A stretch of 64,000 bases of DNA from Exiguobacterium acetylicum (GCF_022170825.1 NZ_CP081879.1:120469-184468); one strand, 5' to 3'; shown: positions 52,400 to 61,267, counted from the stretch's first letter. Notes: generated by a model not told the origin, from the sequence alone. Numbers and translations are program-made.

Positions 52400-53968
52400 T
52401 CAGGAAATATGCTTTTCGCCTTTTACAATATAGACTGTTTCCACACGATTTCGTCCTTGTTCTTTTGCTTTATATAATTGCTGATCGACTTCATTATAGA
52501 AAGTCGAGATGCTACAAGAATCGCAATCCAGATAACCTGCACCGATTGAAATCGTAATTTTTTGAGGGACCGGAAAATCAGTCTGCTCGACCGATCGACG
52601 CAATGTCTCAGCAAATGAGAAAATTTCTTCCGGGGATGTCTCTTGAAGGATGATTGCAAACTCTTCTCCTCCAATTCGAATCGGAAGACCTGAAGTCGGT
52701 GTGATTGCGCGCATCACTTCAGCCAAACGAATCAACACTTGATCTCCCATAAGGTGACCATACGTATCATTTACGTTTTTAAATCGATCGATATCTAATA
52801 AAATATAGCCGAAAGGTTCCTTATTTTCCTTAATCATTTGACCCAATTGATTCAATCGTCTTCGATTCGCAAGACCTGTCATGGGATCCGTGACCGCTAT
52901 ATCTTCCAGATCGCGTAGCAAATTCCGTTGATTTTTTGCGAATGAGAGAATCATATGTCGAAGTTGTTCGACTTCACGATAAGGCGAGTAAAGAACCTGC
53001 GCTTCTTGTATGACTTCATCGATCGGCTTGCTATAATCAAGGTTTGCTAGACGGTTAAGAGGTCTTGTAATAAATAGGATTAAACCGATTAGGACGAGAA
53101 ATGAAATCAGAACAAATGGTAATCCAATGCTTGCAGCTTTAATTCCTGTAAATTTAGCAGGAGCCAGTGCTTTCGATACAGGTGTCATCGAGATGATTCG
53201 CCAATCATTCTTCGCAACAGTGGTATACCCAGCAAATAACTGTCTCCCTGTTCGATCCTCGATGACACTTTTCCCCGATTTCCCAGCAGCAAGATCAATG
53301 GTCGCTTGATTTTTATACGCTTTCGTTCCGATCCAGTCCTGATTCTTGTGATAAATGTACGTACCTGTGGCATCGTAAACGGCGACATCATGTTGCTCAT
53401 TTCCATATGTGGCTTCGAGCAAATGCGTTAAAAAGTTTTTTTCACGCAACCAGACGAGCCCATTCATCATCCCATAGTATTTTCCATCTTTATATAAAGC
53501 AGTCGAGACGATTAGCATCAACTTTTGATTCGTTCCGGTATACGGTTTTGATGTGAAGTTTTTCTTTAACTCTAAACCAGTTCGAACTCCTTCTGTATCG
53601 ACTGTTTTTCCGACAAGTTGCAGATCAGGCGTATTGGCTTTCCCAACTCCATCCGCATCAATGATCGTGACAGAGTTGAAATTAAAATTTGATTCTTTTA
53701 CCGTGCGTGTAATTTCCTTTAATTTCTGTGGATTATTCCAGTTCGCAATCACATGTTGATGTTGAGCTTGCAATGTATCCTCCATCAAAAGAAAGGTATC
53801 ATTCGTAAGCGCACTTAATTTTTTCGCATTTGAGTAATTTTCGTTTAACGTATTCACACTAAGCGTTTGACGATTCACGTAGTAACCAGTCGTAAAAACT
53901 ACTATCAAAACGACCAACATACTTAAAGTAGTAACAACAATAATCCAAAATTTCAAAGGTCGCTTCAT
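52400..53968 (-). CDS. Membrane diguanylate cyclase with extracellular dCache sensor
   Basis: The 522-residue protein has two membrane helices (about residues 8-30 and 280-302) flanking a 250-residue extracellular dCache-like sensor domain. A GGDEF domain follows with DPMTGLANRR, DIDRFKNVND and the intact active site GGEEF. It makes cyclic di-GMP from two GTP in response to an outside ligand. The product-inhibition motif RxxD is not seen at its usual position five residues ahead of GGEEF. The gene stands alone. Confidence 0.9.
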   Translation of the reverse strand: MKRPLKFWIIVVTTLSMLVVLIVVFTTGYYVNRQTLSVNTLNENYSNAKKLSALTNDTFLLMEDTLQAQHQHVIANWNNPQKLKEITRTVKESNFNFNSVTIIDADGVGKANTPDLQLVGKTVDTEGVRTGLELKKNFTSKPYTGTNQKLMLIVSTALYKDGKYYGMMNGLVWLREKNFLTHLLEATYGNEQHDVAVYDATGTYIYHKNQDWIGTKAYKNQATIDLAAGKSGKSVIEDRTGRQLFAGYTTVAKNDWRIISMTPVSKALAPAKFTGIKAASIGLPFVLISFLVLIGLILFITRPLNRLANLDYSKPIDEVIQEAQVLYSPYREVEQLRHMILSFAKNQRNLLRDLEDIAVTDPMTGLANRRRLNQLGQMIKENKEPFGYILLDIDRFKNVNDTYGHLMGDQVLIRLAEVMRAITPTSGLPIRIGGEEFAIILQETSPEEIFSFAETLRRSVEQTDFPVPQKITISIGAGYLDCDSCSISTFYNEVDQQLYKAKEQGRNRVETVYIVKGEKHIS

Positions 53969-54164
53969 CTGTGAAAATCCCTTTCCCCTTTAAATATTTA
54001 TATAAGTAATACAAATTATATCAATTATATCAAAGATAGAGAACGACATTAGATATTATTCCCATTCCAGACCATTAGAATCCATATAACAAGTGTAAGT
54101 ACACCCGTCGTATGCTGGACAGGATCAAAATATTCTATCCGATTATGCACTTCAAAGAGCATCC

Positions 54165-54296
54165 TTCGCGACATCGATGCTATTCTCGAGTGGCGTGATA
54201 TGCGTCGGTTTGAGTATTTCAAGACGAAGTAAGGCTACCGCCATGAGAAAGGACACAAGCGGAACGATTTGTAATTCCTCTTCCATTAGACAGAGC
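54165..54296. pseudogene. Decayed radC fragment joined to a shortened repeat B (copy 3)
   Basis: Bases 54165-54216 align without gaps to radC 31936-31987 (for example CTCGAGTGGCGTGATATGCGTCG against CTCGGGTGACGTGATGTGCGTCG; shown in part as CGTGATATGCGTCG). Directly after it, 54224-54296 resembles repeat B, ending TTCCATTAGACAGAGC. The unit radC plus repeat B thus existed here and lost about 280 bases between the two parts. The rest of the gap 53969-54401 carries only the promoter of the nuclease gene. Confidence 0.6.
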
Positions 54297-54401
54297 ATCA
54301 TCACTTTTTTTCATGCCTTTGCAACGGTTCCTGCTATATATCAAACACTAGCGTTATAATGAAAGACGCAACGATAGATTGAATGAAAAAGGAGTACCAA
54401 C

Positions 54402-55394
54402 ATGAAAATATCTTACATAACAACTCCCCTTGCTTTTCTATTAATGGCAGGATGCACGGATACGGACACGACTTCGCCTACGCAAGATACGACAGAGCAA
54501 GCTACGCAGCAGGACGATTCGACTTCAAAAGAAGTAACTACAAACAAAGATGCGAATCAGAGCACGGAACAGACAGTGGATGCTACAAAGGATAAACAAG
54601 CGAAGGATACAAAGTCCTCAACGAAGTCAACAGCGACACTAGCGAGTGACACCCTCAAAGGATACAAGAAGATCGAGGTCGATGGTGGAGACCTATCTGG
54701 TAGTCGCCAAGCGAACGTCGTCGTTGATATCGGATTCGGTGACCGGAAGTATTGGGCTTTCACAAACGAACACGGTCAGTTAATCCGCGTCATTGCGAAG
54801 AAAATCGTCCTCCAGGATGATGCGATGGAAGAGGTCATGAGTGACGGACGCTACTACTCTGATGAAGCGAAGGTTCCTGGCGTCGAGCGCACGGAGCTTG
54901 ATGAAGGACACATCATCGCGGATTCGCTCGGCGGCGTCTCGAACGCCTACAACATCACACCGCAGGACAGTACACTAAATCGTCATGGTGACCAGGCGTA
55001 CATGGAGGACATCATACGCAAGGCGGGTGGCGCGACGAACTTTGAAGCGCAAATCACTTATCCAAACACGTCTACCATGATCCCATCCGCATATCAGTAT
55101 ACCTACACGGTCCGAGGGAACACCGTCATTGATCGGTTCAAGAACAGTAATCCAGACGAGACGAATGCCGCACTCGGTCTGACGAAGAAAAAGGAGACGA
55201 AAACAGAAGCGAAAACGAAGTTGACTCATGGTACTGAAACGACAGAGGATGTCTCGCGCGTCGATACCGATGGGAATGGTCAAGTGACGATTCAAGAGGC
55301 GAAGGATGCCGGCTTCGCGATGCCAATCACGGAAAAAGAATGGCTGTACAAGTATATGCGGGACAATGACCATGACGGCATGGTAGGAGAGTAA
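54402..55394 (+). CDS. Surface lipoprotein DNA/RNA non-specific endonuclease with EF-hand tail
   Basis: The 330-residue protein has a signal peptide with lipobox LLMAGC, a Thr/Gln/Lys-rich linker to about residue 80, and a nuclease domain with DEGHIIADSLGG (around residue 166) and NITPQDSTLNRHG (around 184). These are the catalytic His and metal-binding Asn regions of the beta-beta-alpha-metal non-specific endonucleases. The C terminus has two EF-hand loops, DTDGNGQVTIQEA and DNDHDGMVGE, for calcium. It would degrade nucleic acid outside the cell. A truncated copy lies at 40146. Confidence 0.85.
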   Translation: MKISYITTPLAFLLMAGCTDTDTTSPTQDTTEQATQQDDSTSKEVTTNKDANQSTEQTVDATKDKQAKDTKSSTKSTATLASDTLKGYKKIEVDGGDLSGSRQANVVVDIGFGDRKYWAFTNEHGQLIRVIAKKIVLQDDAMEEVMSDGRYYSDEAKVPGVERTELDEGHIIADSLGGVSNAYNITPQDSTLNRHGDQAYMEDIIRKAGGATNFEAQITYPNTSTMIPSAYQYTYTVRGNTVIDRFKNSNPDETNAALGLTKKKETKTEAKTKLTHGTETTEDVSRVDTDGNGQVTIQEAKDAGFAMPITEKEWLYKYMRDNDHDGMVGE

Positions 55395-55430
55395 ATCCCC
55401 TATTCCATTGAGAAGTCGAAATACCTAGAG

Positions 55431-55464
55431 GCAGTGACGAGATATTTGTCACTGTCCTTTTTTC
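55431..55464 (+). terminator. Terminator after the nuclease gene
   Basis: GGCAGTGAC (55430-55438) and GTCACTGTCC (55448-55457) form the stem, followed by TTTTTT. Confidence 0.8.
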
Positions 55465-55574
55465 GTTCCTAGGAATAATCGAATTGATGTGATATCGAAA
55501 AAGCGGATTGAAAACAAAGTAAACGAGGAACATAATAAGAACAAATGTTCCCATTAAGTAAAAGAGTGATTTAG

Positions 55575-55910
55575 ATGATTTATGAAGACCGAGGGAACAA
55601 AAAATGGATACCCTTTCAAATGCCTGAACACAAAGGTTTGTTGAAACGCTACTATCAGGAGGTACATCATTTTAAATTCGAGGATACAGAAGGACCGATC
55701 GATAGGACGATTGAGAACGCGTTGAACGACGCGATCTTTAGTGGAGACATCGTCACGGTGACGGCGATGAATGGTCCATTGACGTATCGGTTCGATGCAT
55801 TTGTTGAGAAGCTCGATTACGTACAGGAAGAGGTCCATCTCGTAAAACGGAATCTCGATGTCGAAATCGTTCCATTCAAGCAACTATTGAGCGTTACTCT
55901 AACAATATGA
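55575..55910 (+). CDS. YolD-like family protein
   Basis: This 111-residue protein has the YolD opening RGNKKWIPFQMPEH and a beta-rich second half (DIVTVTAMNGPLTYRFDAFVEKLD). YolD-like proteins are encoded on Bacillus prophages and chromosomes, often beside UV-damage polymerases, and are proposed to control or assist them. No such polymerase gene is next to this one. The ribosome site is weak. The gap 55911-56110 beyond it is AT-rich and empty. Confidence 0.75.
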   Translation: MIYEDRGNKKWIPFQMPEHKGLLKRYYQEVHHFKFEDTEGPIDRTIENALNDAIFSGDIVTVTAMNGPLTYRFDAFVEKLDYVQEEVHLVKRNLDVEIVPFKQLLSVTLTI

Positions 55911-56110
55911 AGAAAAAATTATGGTCATTGTTTGCCTAAACGTGGTCAAAACAAGGAAGAATGACTATGTTTATTTTAATTTGAACATGATTTAATCCAC
56001 TTTTGACATCTAATCATACTCATTCATGATATTTAGCAGCTGAATTTTAGCTTGTAGAGAATATTCATTTTGAATCATCATCCTCCATTATATGTACAAA
56101 AAGCTTAATT

Positions 56111-56130
56111 TGTATTACAATGTATTACAA
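56111..56130 (+). promoter_or_regulatory. Tandem TGTATTACAA repeat ahead of the toxin-antitoxin operon
   Basis: Two identical ten-base units stand back to back 15 bases ahead of the antitoxin start. They are a natural site for autoregulation by the ribbon-helix-helix antitoxin. Confidence 0.55.
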
Positions 56131-56144
56131 AGGAGCTGATAATC

Positions 56145-56369
56145 ATGAGTACCATTTCCGTACGTTTAGATGATCAGGATACACGACTCATCAAGGAATA
56201 TGCGAAAGCAAAGAACATCACGATTTCCACACTTGTCCGCGATGCCGTCCTCGACCGCATCGAAGATGAGATTGATTTACAACTCTATCATGATTCCATG
56301 GCAGCACACCGTAAAAAATCAGAAGCGATCTCTTTCGACGATATGATGAAGGAACTTGATTTAGAATGA
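56145..56369 (+). CDS. RelB-type antitoxin (ribbon-helix-helix)
   Basis: The 74-residue protein starts with the strand-helix-helix pattern STISVRLDDQDTRLIKEYAKAKN and ends in an acidic helix (FDDMMKELDLE) that would wrap the toxin. AAAGGAG precedes the start. It overlaps the toxin gene by four bases. It neutralises the partner and probably represses the operon. Confidence 0.88.
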   Translation: MSTISVRLDDQDTRLIKEYAKAKNITISTLVRDAVLDRIEDEIDLQLYHDSMAAHRKKSEAISFDDMMKELDLE

Positions 56370-56635
56370 CGACATACAAAGTGGAGTTCGAGCGCGGAGC
56401 TCAAAAGTCTCTCAAGAAGATGGATCCCCAACAAACGCGGATCATCATGTCCTGGATCAAGAAGAATCTGGTCGGGACGGATGATCCGCGTCGTCATGGT
56501 AAGGGACTCGTCTCGAACAGATCGGGTGAATGGCGTTATCGCATCGGTGATTATCGTCTGATTGCTGACATCCAGGATGAAAAAGTCGTGATCTTAATTC
56601 TTGAAATCGGTCATCGTCGTGACATTTATAAATAA
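56366..56635 (+). CDS. RelE/ParE-superfamily toxin
   Basis: This 89-residue basic protein shows the RelE fold pattern: YKVEFERGAQKSLKKM, LVSNRSGEWRYRIGDYRLIADI and the C-terminal ILEIGHRRDIYK. The arginines and the terminal HRRDIYK match mRNA-cleaving RelE-type toxins acting on the ribosome. It is coupled with the antitoxin upstream as a type II module that stabilises the region it sits in. Confidence 0.9.
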   Translation: MTTYKVEFERGAQKSLKKMDPQQTRIIMSWIKKNLVGTDDPRRHGKGLVSNRSGEWRYRIGDYRLIADIQDEKVVILILEIGHRRDIYK

Positions 56636-56767
56636 GGCATCTATTGCTCATATACAAGTAAGCATATGAGTTTTTGAATATGTCTGTTTAACGACCGTTT
56701 TATATAATGATTGCAATAAAAATTTGTTCTTTATATAAATCATCATCATATATTCTAATAAAATTAA

Positions 56768-56817
56768 AATCGCGTGTAAAAAGTCTTCGAATACTCATAG
56801 ACTTTTTACACGCGATT
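56768..56817. terminator. Very strong 19-pair hairpin between toxin and copB genes
   Basis: AATCGCGTGTAAAAAGTCT (56768-56786) and its exact complement (56799-56817) enclose a 12-base loop. It lies between convergent units and should end both. Confidence 0.85.
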
Positions 56818-56866
56818 AAATCCAGTGCTTGGCTACTAATAAGTTCTGAAATCACTTCAAATGATT

Positions 56867-58873
56867 TCATATTTTTAACGTTCTAGCATTTACAGCAACA
56901 ATGACGGTGCTAAGACTCATTAGTACTGCCCCAATGGCTGGGGATAAGATCACACCATAGGAAGCTAGAACGCCGGCTGCTAGTGGTATTGTTATAACAT
57001 TATAACCAGCTGCCCACCATAGGTTTTGAATCATTTTGTTATAAGTGCTTCGGGAAAGTTCAAGGATAGAGAGAACATCTTTCGGATTACTTCTGACCAG
57101 TACGATATCAGCGGTTTCGACTGCCACGTCGGTTCCACTACCAATCGCAATCCCTACGTCAGCTTGTGCCAGTGCGGGTGCATCATTAATGCCATCACCC
57201 ACCATGGCTACTTTCCTACCTTCCAATTGAATGTTCTTTACTTGTCTTGATTTATCATCAGGTAAAACTTCTGCATGAACTTCGTCAATACCCAACTGTT
57301 TGGCAACCCAATGTGCAACCTTTTTATTGTCACCAGTGAGCATGATTGAATTTATGCCTTTATTTTTAAGAGCAGTCACAGTCTCTTTCGCTTCTTCTCT
57401 TACTAAATCAGCAAGTGCAATCATTCCTAGTAATTGCTTGTTTTTCAATACAAATATGACAGTCTTTCCTTCTTCAGATAATTTTTCAAAAGCGAGCTCA
57501 TCAACCGTTATTTTTTCTTGACGAATATATCGAGGACTCACTACACGAATTAACGTACCCTCTACTTTCCCTTCCAATCCGACTCCTGTAATAGACATAA
57601 AATCTTCAATCGACGGAAGTGATAGTTGTAGCTCTTCTGCTCTTTTTACTACACCTTTAGCAAGAGGATGTTGTGATGAACGTTCGACTCCCGCTGCTAG
57701 ACGAAGTAGTTCGTTTGAGGAAATTTCATCAACCGGCATCAAATCCGTCACACCAAAATTACCTTGCGTCAAAGTACCTGTCTTATCAAAAATAATGGCG
57801 TCTAATTTCCGTGCCTCTTCAAACTGCGTCCTATTTCGAATCAATAAACCTTTCTTAGCAGACAGCGCCGTCGAGACAGAGACGACCAATGGCGCTGCAA
57901 GTCCTAGTGCATGGGGACACGAAATAACCATGACAGTCACCATACGTTCGATAGCAATGCTGAGCGGATATCCTAATGCAAGCCAAATGATAAATGTCAA
58001 CACACCGGCAAAAACAGCGACATAGAAGAGAATTTTTGCTGCACGATTCGCTAAATTTTGTGTTTTAGATTTAGATGCCTGCGCTTCGCTGACTAATTCG
58101 ATCACTTTCGATAAATACGTGCCTTCACCTGTATTTTTCGTTTCAACAGTCAAGCTTCCTTCTTGATTAATGGAGCCAGCAATTACGTTGTCGTCCATTT
58201 TCTTTTCGATGGGAAGAGATTCACCTGTCAGCATCGATTCATCAACTGTTGTTGCTCCTTTTATTATCTTACCGTCAACTGGAACTTGCTCCCCAGGTTT
58301 GATCAGAATCACGTCACCAGTCTGTAATTCCGACACCGCAATATCTTCTATTTTTTCATCATCAATTCGATGCGCAATACTGGGTAACAATTTGACTAAT
58401 TCTTGTAGCGCGTTAGACGCGCCCATGATTGACTTCATTTCAATCCAATGTCCTAAAAGCATAATATCTATGAGCGTTGCTAACTCCCAGAAAAAGTCAT
58501 GTCCCTCTCCTAGACCTAAGATGATGCCCACACTATAAAAGTATGCAACACTAATCGCTAAAGCGATCAACATCATCATCCCCGGATTTTTTTGTTTCAT
58601 TTCGTCTAAGCTACCTTTTAAGAACGGCCATCCACCGTAGAAGTAGACAATTGTGGATAGCAAAAGCAAAACAACGTCGTCATATGGAAAGCTAATGTTG
58701 ATACCCGACCATTCTTGAATCATTTTGGAAAGTAGCAGGATTGGAATGGTCAACATTAACGATACGAGAAATCTTTTCTTGAAGTCTCCGATCATTCCTT
58801 CATGTTCATGATGTGAAGCACTCATTTGTTGGTCTTCATGATGAGTATGTTCGTGATGGATATGGTGATCCAT
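56867..58873 (-). CDS. copB: CopB-type copper-translocating P1B ATPase
   Basis: The 668-residue pump has a histidine-rich N terminus (HHIHHEHTHHED), eight membrane helices, the actuator TGES loop, the transmembrane metal motif SCPHALGLA (CPH, near residue 318), the phosphorylation site DKTGTLTQG (Asp near 363), the HPLA motif and GDGINDAPAL. The CPH motif and His-rich tail mark the CopB/P1B-3 group that exports copper. The gene has a dyad at 58896-58916 in its promoter and a dead csoR fragment upstream. Confidence 0.92.
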   Translation of the reverse strand: MDHHIHHEHTHHEDQQMSASHHEHEGMIGDFKKRFLVSLMLTIPILLLSKMIQEWSGINISFPYDDVVLLLLSTIVYFYGGWPFLKGSLDEMKQKNPGMMMLIALAISVAYFYSVGIILGLGEGHDFFWELATLIDIMLLGHWIEMKSIMGASNALQELVKLLPSIAHRIDDEKIEDIAVSELQTGDVILIKPGEQVPVDGKIIKGATTVDESMLTGESLPIEKKMDDNVIAGSINQEGSLTVETKNTGEGTYLSKVIELVSEAQASKSKTQNLANRAAKILFYVAVFAGVLTFIIWLALGYPLSIAIERMVTVMVISCPHALGLAAPLVVSVSTALSAKKGLLIRNRTQFEEARKLDAIIFDKTGTLTQGNFGVTDLMPVDEISSNELLRLAAGVERSSQHPLAKGVVKRAEELQLSLPSIEDFMSITGVGLEGKVEGTLIRVVSPRYIRQEKITVDELAFEKLSEEGKTVIFVLKNKQLLGMIALADLVREEAKETVTALKNKGINSIMLTGDNKKVAHWVAKQLGIDEVHAEVLPDDKSRQVKNIQLEGRKVAMVGDGINDAPALAQADVGIAIGSGTDVAVETADIVLVRSNPKDVLSILELSRSTYNKMIQNLWWAAGYNVITIPLAAGVLASYGVILSPAIGAVLMSLSTVIVAVNARTLKI

Positions 58874-58895
58874 AAGAAAACCTCCTTTTACGTAC

Positions 58896-58916
58896 TATAT
58901 ACCTGTATGGTATATA
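58896..58916. promoter_or_regulatory. Copper-operator-like dyad upstream of copB
   Basis: TATATACC (58896-58903) and GGTATATA (58909-58916) are perfect inverted copies with the spacer TGTAT, 23 bases upstream of the copB start. Similar ATACC...GGTAT dyads serve CsoR or CopY regulators. No intact copy of either regulator is in the window. Confidence 0.6.
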
Positions 58917-59091
58917 TAGAGAGATCATGACTATATAGAGCTACATCTCGTTTTTACTTCCAGTTAAACTTATATATATAAATATAAAATGTATTTTGAC
59001 ACACTAAAAAATAAAAATTATCATACAAGTATAGGATATATTTTAAAAAATGAGACCATTTGTTTGAATAGGACTATTTAGCGCCAAAATC

Positions 59092-59166
59092 ACAAGTACT
59101 GAAACTTTAAAAAGAATTAAAGGACAAGTTCGAGGTAGACATCAAATGATTGATGACAATTCATGA
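59092..59166 (+). pseudogene. Remnant of a csoR-type copper repressor gene
   Basis: The frame reads TLKRIKGQVRGRHQMIDD followed by a stop, matching the conserved LKRIEGQVRGI segment of CsoR/RcnR repressors. No start, cysteine or later conserved part remains in frame. It lies in the 58874-59305 gap upstream of copB. The rest of the gap is AT-rich and appears empty. Confidence 0.7.
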
Positions 59167-59305
59167 ATTAACTGAACTAATGAAGACTATGGTCAAATGA
59201 ACGAATAGGTACTATCGTGAACAGACAAATGAGCTAATACAAAAAACGCAATTAAAAAGCTTTGTTTTATGCACCTACAAAATTATCTCTAAGGAGAATC
59301 CAATC

Positions 59306-59809
59306 GTGAAACTTAACATACTCTTAAAAAGCGTAAGTCTTATTAGCCTATCCCTGATTGCGGTCGGCTGTGCTCAATCCCCGATGAAGTCTTCTACTCC
59401 CAATCATTCAAAGGAGGTAGATCATGCGAAACATATGGGCGGTGACAAGATTGAAGAAACATCATCATCGTTGATACTTCCTACGTTTTTAAAAACTCAA
59501 CCTGAAGATGTACGAAATGTTTATCAAGCTGTAGGGAAAAATCGTAAACTACTAGAGAAAATACCTTGCTATTGCGGTTGCGGTGAAACAGTCAATCATA
59601 AAAATAATTATGATTGCTTTATAGAAGAAAACGCGACGAATGGATCGGTGAAATGGACAAGTCACGGAACGACATGCAGCACCTGTCTCGAGATTGCTGT
59701 AAAGTCTATTTTGAAGCAACGGGACGGAGAATCGGTTAAAGATATTCGTTCTGCAATCGATTCTTCATATAAAGATGGATACTCGAAGCCGACACCGACT
59801 CCCTTATGA
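59306..59809 (+). CDS. PCYCGC-motif lipoprotein
   Basis: The 167-residue protein starts at a GTG with AAGGAG upstream and has a lipobox (IAVGC). The mature part contains KIPCYCGCGE near residue 92, plus DCF and CSTC cysteine pairs further on and a His/Met-containing linker. PCYCGC-motif proteins are Firmicute surface lipoproteins whose cysteines probably bind metal. Neighbouring copper genes suggest copper. It is a single-gene unit ended by a shared terminator. Confidence 0.8.
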   Translation: MKLNILLKSVSLISLSLIAVGCAQSPMKSSTPNHSKEVDHAKHMGGDKIEETSSSLILPTFLKTQPEDVRNVYQAVGKNRKLLEKIPCYCGCGETVNHKNNYDCFIEENATNGSVKWTSHGTTCSTCLEIAVKSILKQRDGESVKDIRSAIDSSYKDGYSKPTPTPL

Positions 59810-59816
59810 TTTTTAT

Positions 59817-59850
59817 GATGACACTTTTGCTCCTATAGCAAGAGTGTCAT
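59817..59850. terminator. Bidirectional terminator between PCYCGC gene and response regulator
   Basis: ATGACACTTTTGC (59817-59829) and GCAAGAGTGTCAT (59838-59850) form a 13-pair stem with one G-U pair. It overlaps the stop codon of the minus-strand gene. Confidence 0.8.
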
Positions 59851-60527
59851 TTCGTTTCATCCTCACTCCAACGATATCCTCTCCCCCAAATTGTTTTCAG
59901 ATGCCTATCGATCGGGTAATCTAACTCTCTTAACTTTTCTCTAATCATCTTAATATGAGAATCAACTGTCCTCGGATCCGATTCTGACGTATAAGACCAA
60001 ACGAATTCATAAAGCTCTAGTCTGTTGAACAGCCTTCCAGGATGTTGAAGGAATAGTCGCAGTAATGCATGTGCTTTTGGTGTAAAGTCAATCGACTTGC
60101 CATCTAGTAAAATTAAATTGTTGCTCTCATCGAACGTAAGTCCGTGGTAGATAACGGGTTCTTTTGCTTTCCTTCTCATGACAGACCGAACTCTTGCTAA
60201 AAGTACGTCCCCGTTAAACGGCTTTGTGACATAATCTGTAGCTCCAGCATCTAGTCCTTTGACGATGGATTCAGCATCATTTAGAGCCGTTATCATGATG
60301 ATAGGGACTTCCGGGTGAGAATCCGTTATTTTCTTACATACTTCGAATCCATCGTACATTGGCATCATTACATCCAATAAAATCAAATCGAAGGTTTCTT
60401 TTTTCACTTTCTCTAAAGCTTCGATCCCATCATTCGCCATACTACATTCATATCCTATTGGTTCTAGATAGAGTCTTAATAATTGCCTCATTCTTATTTC
60501 ATCATCAACAATTAATATTTTATCCAT
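59847..60527 (-). CDS. OmpR-type response regulator without adjacent kinase
   Basis: About 226 residues from ATG 60527 (GAGGTGG ten bases ahead). Receiver domain with VDDEIRMRQLL and phosphorylation motif LILLDVMMPMYDG; winged-helix output domain ending in DPRTVDSHIKMIREKLREL and WGRGYRW. It is closely similar to the regulator cut by the right window edge (TVDSH...REKLR). No sensor kinase gene lies on either side. It probably controls the copper genes around it, possibly with a distant kinase. Confidence 0.88.
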   Translation of the reverse strand: MDKILIVDDEIRMRQLLRLYLEPIGYECSMANDGIEALEKVKKETFDLILLDVMMPMYDGFEVCKKITDSHPEVPIIMITALNDAESIVKGLDAGATDYVTKPFNGDVLLARVRSVMRRKAKEPVIYHGLTFDESNNLILLDGKSIDFTPKAHALLRLFLQHPGRLFNRLELYEFVWSYTSESDPRTVDSHIKMIREKLRELDYPIDRHLKTIWGRGYRWSEDETK

Positions 60528-60647
60528 CCTAGTCACCACCTCTTACATTAAAATTTTTTAATAATAAATGATTGTTAGTCTATTTCCTCATAAATTTCAC
60601 GAACTTTCTATATAATCAATTCAACCTATAGAATGGAGTTGATTTTC

Positions 60648-60749
60648 ATGAAAGTGTTTATGAAGAGTTTGATCGTTATCCTCTATGTATCCTTATTTTC
60701 TCTCACCATACTACTGGTCTATAAGGGTTATGAACTTTTTCATAACTAA
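60648..60749 (+). CDS. Possible 33-residue single-helix membrane peptide
   Basis: ATG 60648 has GGAG eight to ten bases ahead and opens 33 codons. The product is one hydrophobic helix (SLIVILYVSLFSLTILLVY) with basic residues before it. It lies divergent from the response regulator with a TATAAT-like box at 60611-60616. It may be a small regulatory membrane peptide or a chance frame. Confidence 0.45.
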   Translation: MKVFMKSLIVILYVSLFSLTILLVYKGYELFHN

Positions 60750-60849
60750 GTATCTTAGTGCTTATAAATAATGAAAGAGCATCAGCTTTTTAGCTCATAC
60801 CTTTTTCGGCATGGCGACATAGATGCTCCTTCATTTTTAACACTTCGCT

Positions 60850-61176
60850 TTAAGCAATTAATTTACGACAGACTTTTGCACATTCATTACAGGCCTCAGC
60901 GCACTTTTTACAATGATCATGATCATGTTTCGAACATTCGTCGGCACATCTTTCACAAATTTCAACACAGCTTCTTGCAAGAACATCAATATTGCTGCTG
61001 TTTCGAGAAATAGCTTGTACTAAAAGACTACAAATTTCAGAACAATCTCTGTCTAGACGTATACACTCTGCCATCGAAGAAACATGATGTTCACTCAAAC
61101 ACGCATCAAAGCATTCATTACAAGTCACTATACAGTTGTGTAGGGCACCTAAGATTTCTTGTTGTCCAGTATTCAT
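60850..61176 (-). CDS. Csp-like four-helix-bundle copper storage protein (DUF326)
   Basis: This 108-residue helical protein carries about 16 cysteines spaced as CNECFDAC, CIRLDRDCSEIC, SCVEICERCADEC and HCKKCAEACNECAKVC. This is the repeated CxxxC/CxxC pattern of the DUF326 four-helix bundles that fill their core with copper(I). There is no signal peptide, so it would store copper in the cytoplasm. GGAGGT precedes the start. Its neighbours are a multicopper oxidase and a response regulator. Confidence 0.9.
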   Translation of the reverse strand: MNTGQQEILGALHNCIVTCNECFDACLSEHHVSSMAECIRLDRDCSEICSLLVQAISRNSSNIDVLARSCVEICERCADECSKHDHDHCKKCAEACNECAKVCRKLIA

Positions 61177-61267
61177 TCTAAAATACCTCCATTTTCCGTC
61201 TTTTTTGACTTACACAAAGCCTATTTCCTTAGTTTGTGAAAAAAAGATGAAAACATTCACCTATTTT

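Noticed and set aside
55575..55910. A YolD/UV-polymerase (umuC-like) operon
   Set aside because: No polymerase gene lies near the YolD-like gene on either strand.
59092..59300. A functional csoR gene restored by frameshift
   Set aside because: After the GQVRG segment no frame contains the later conserved cysteine or histidine region, so it is a true remnant.
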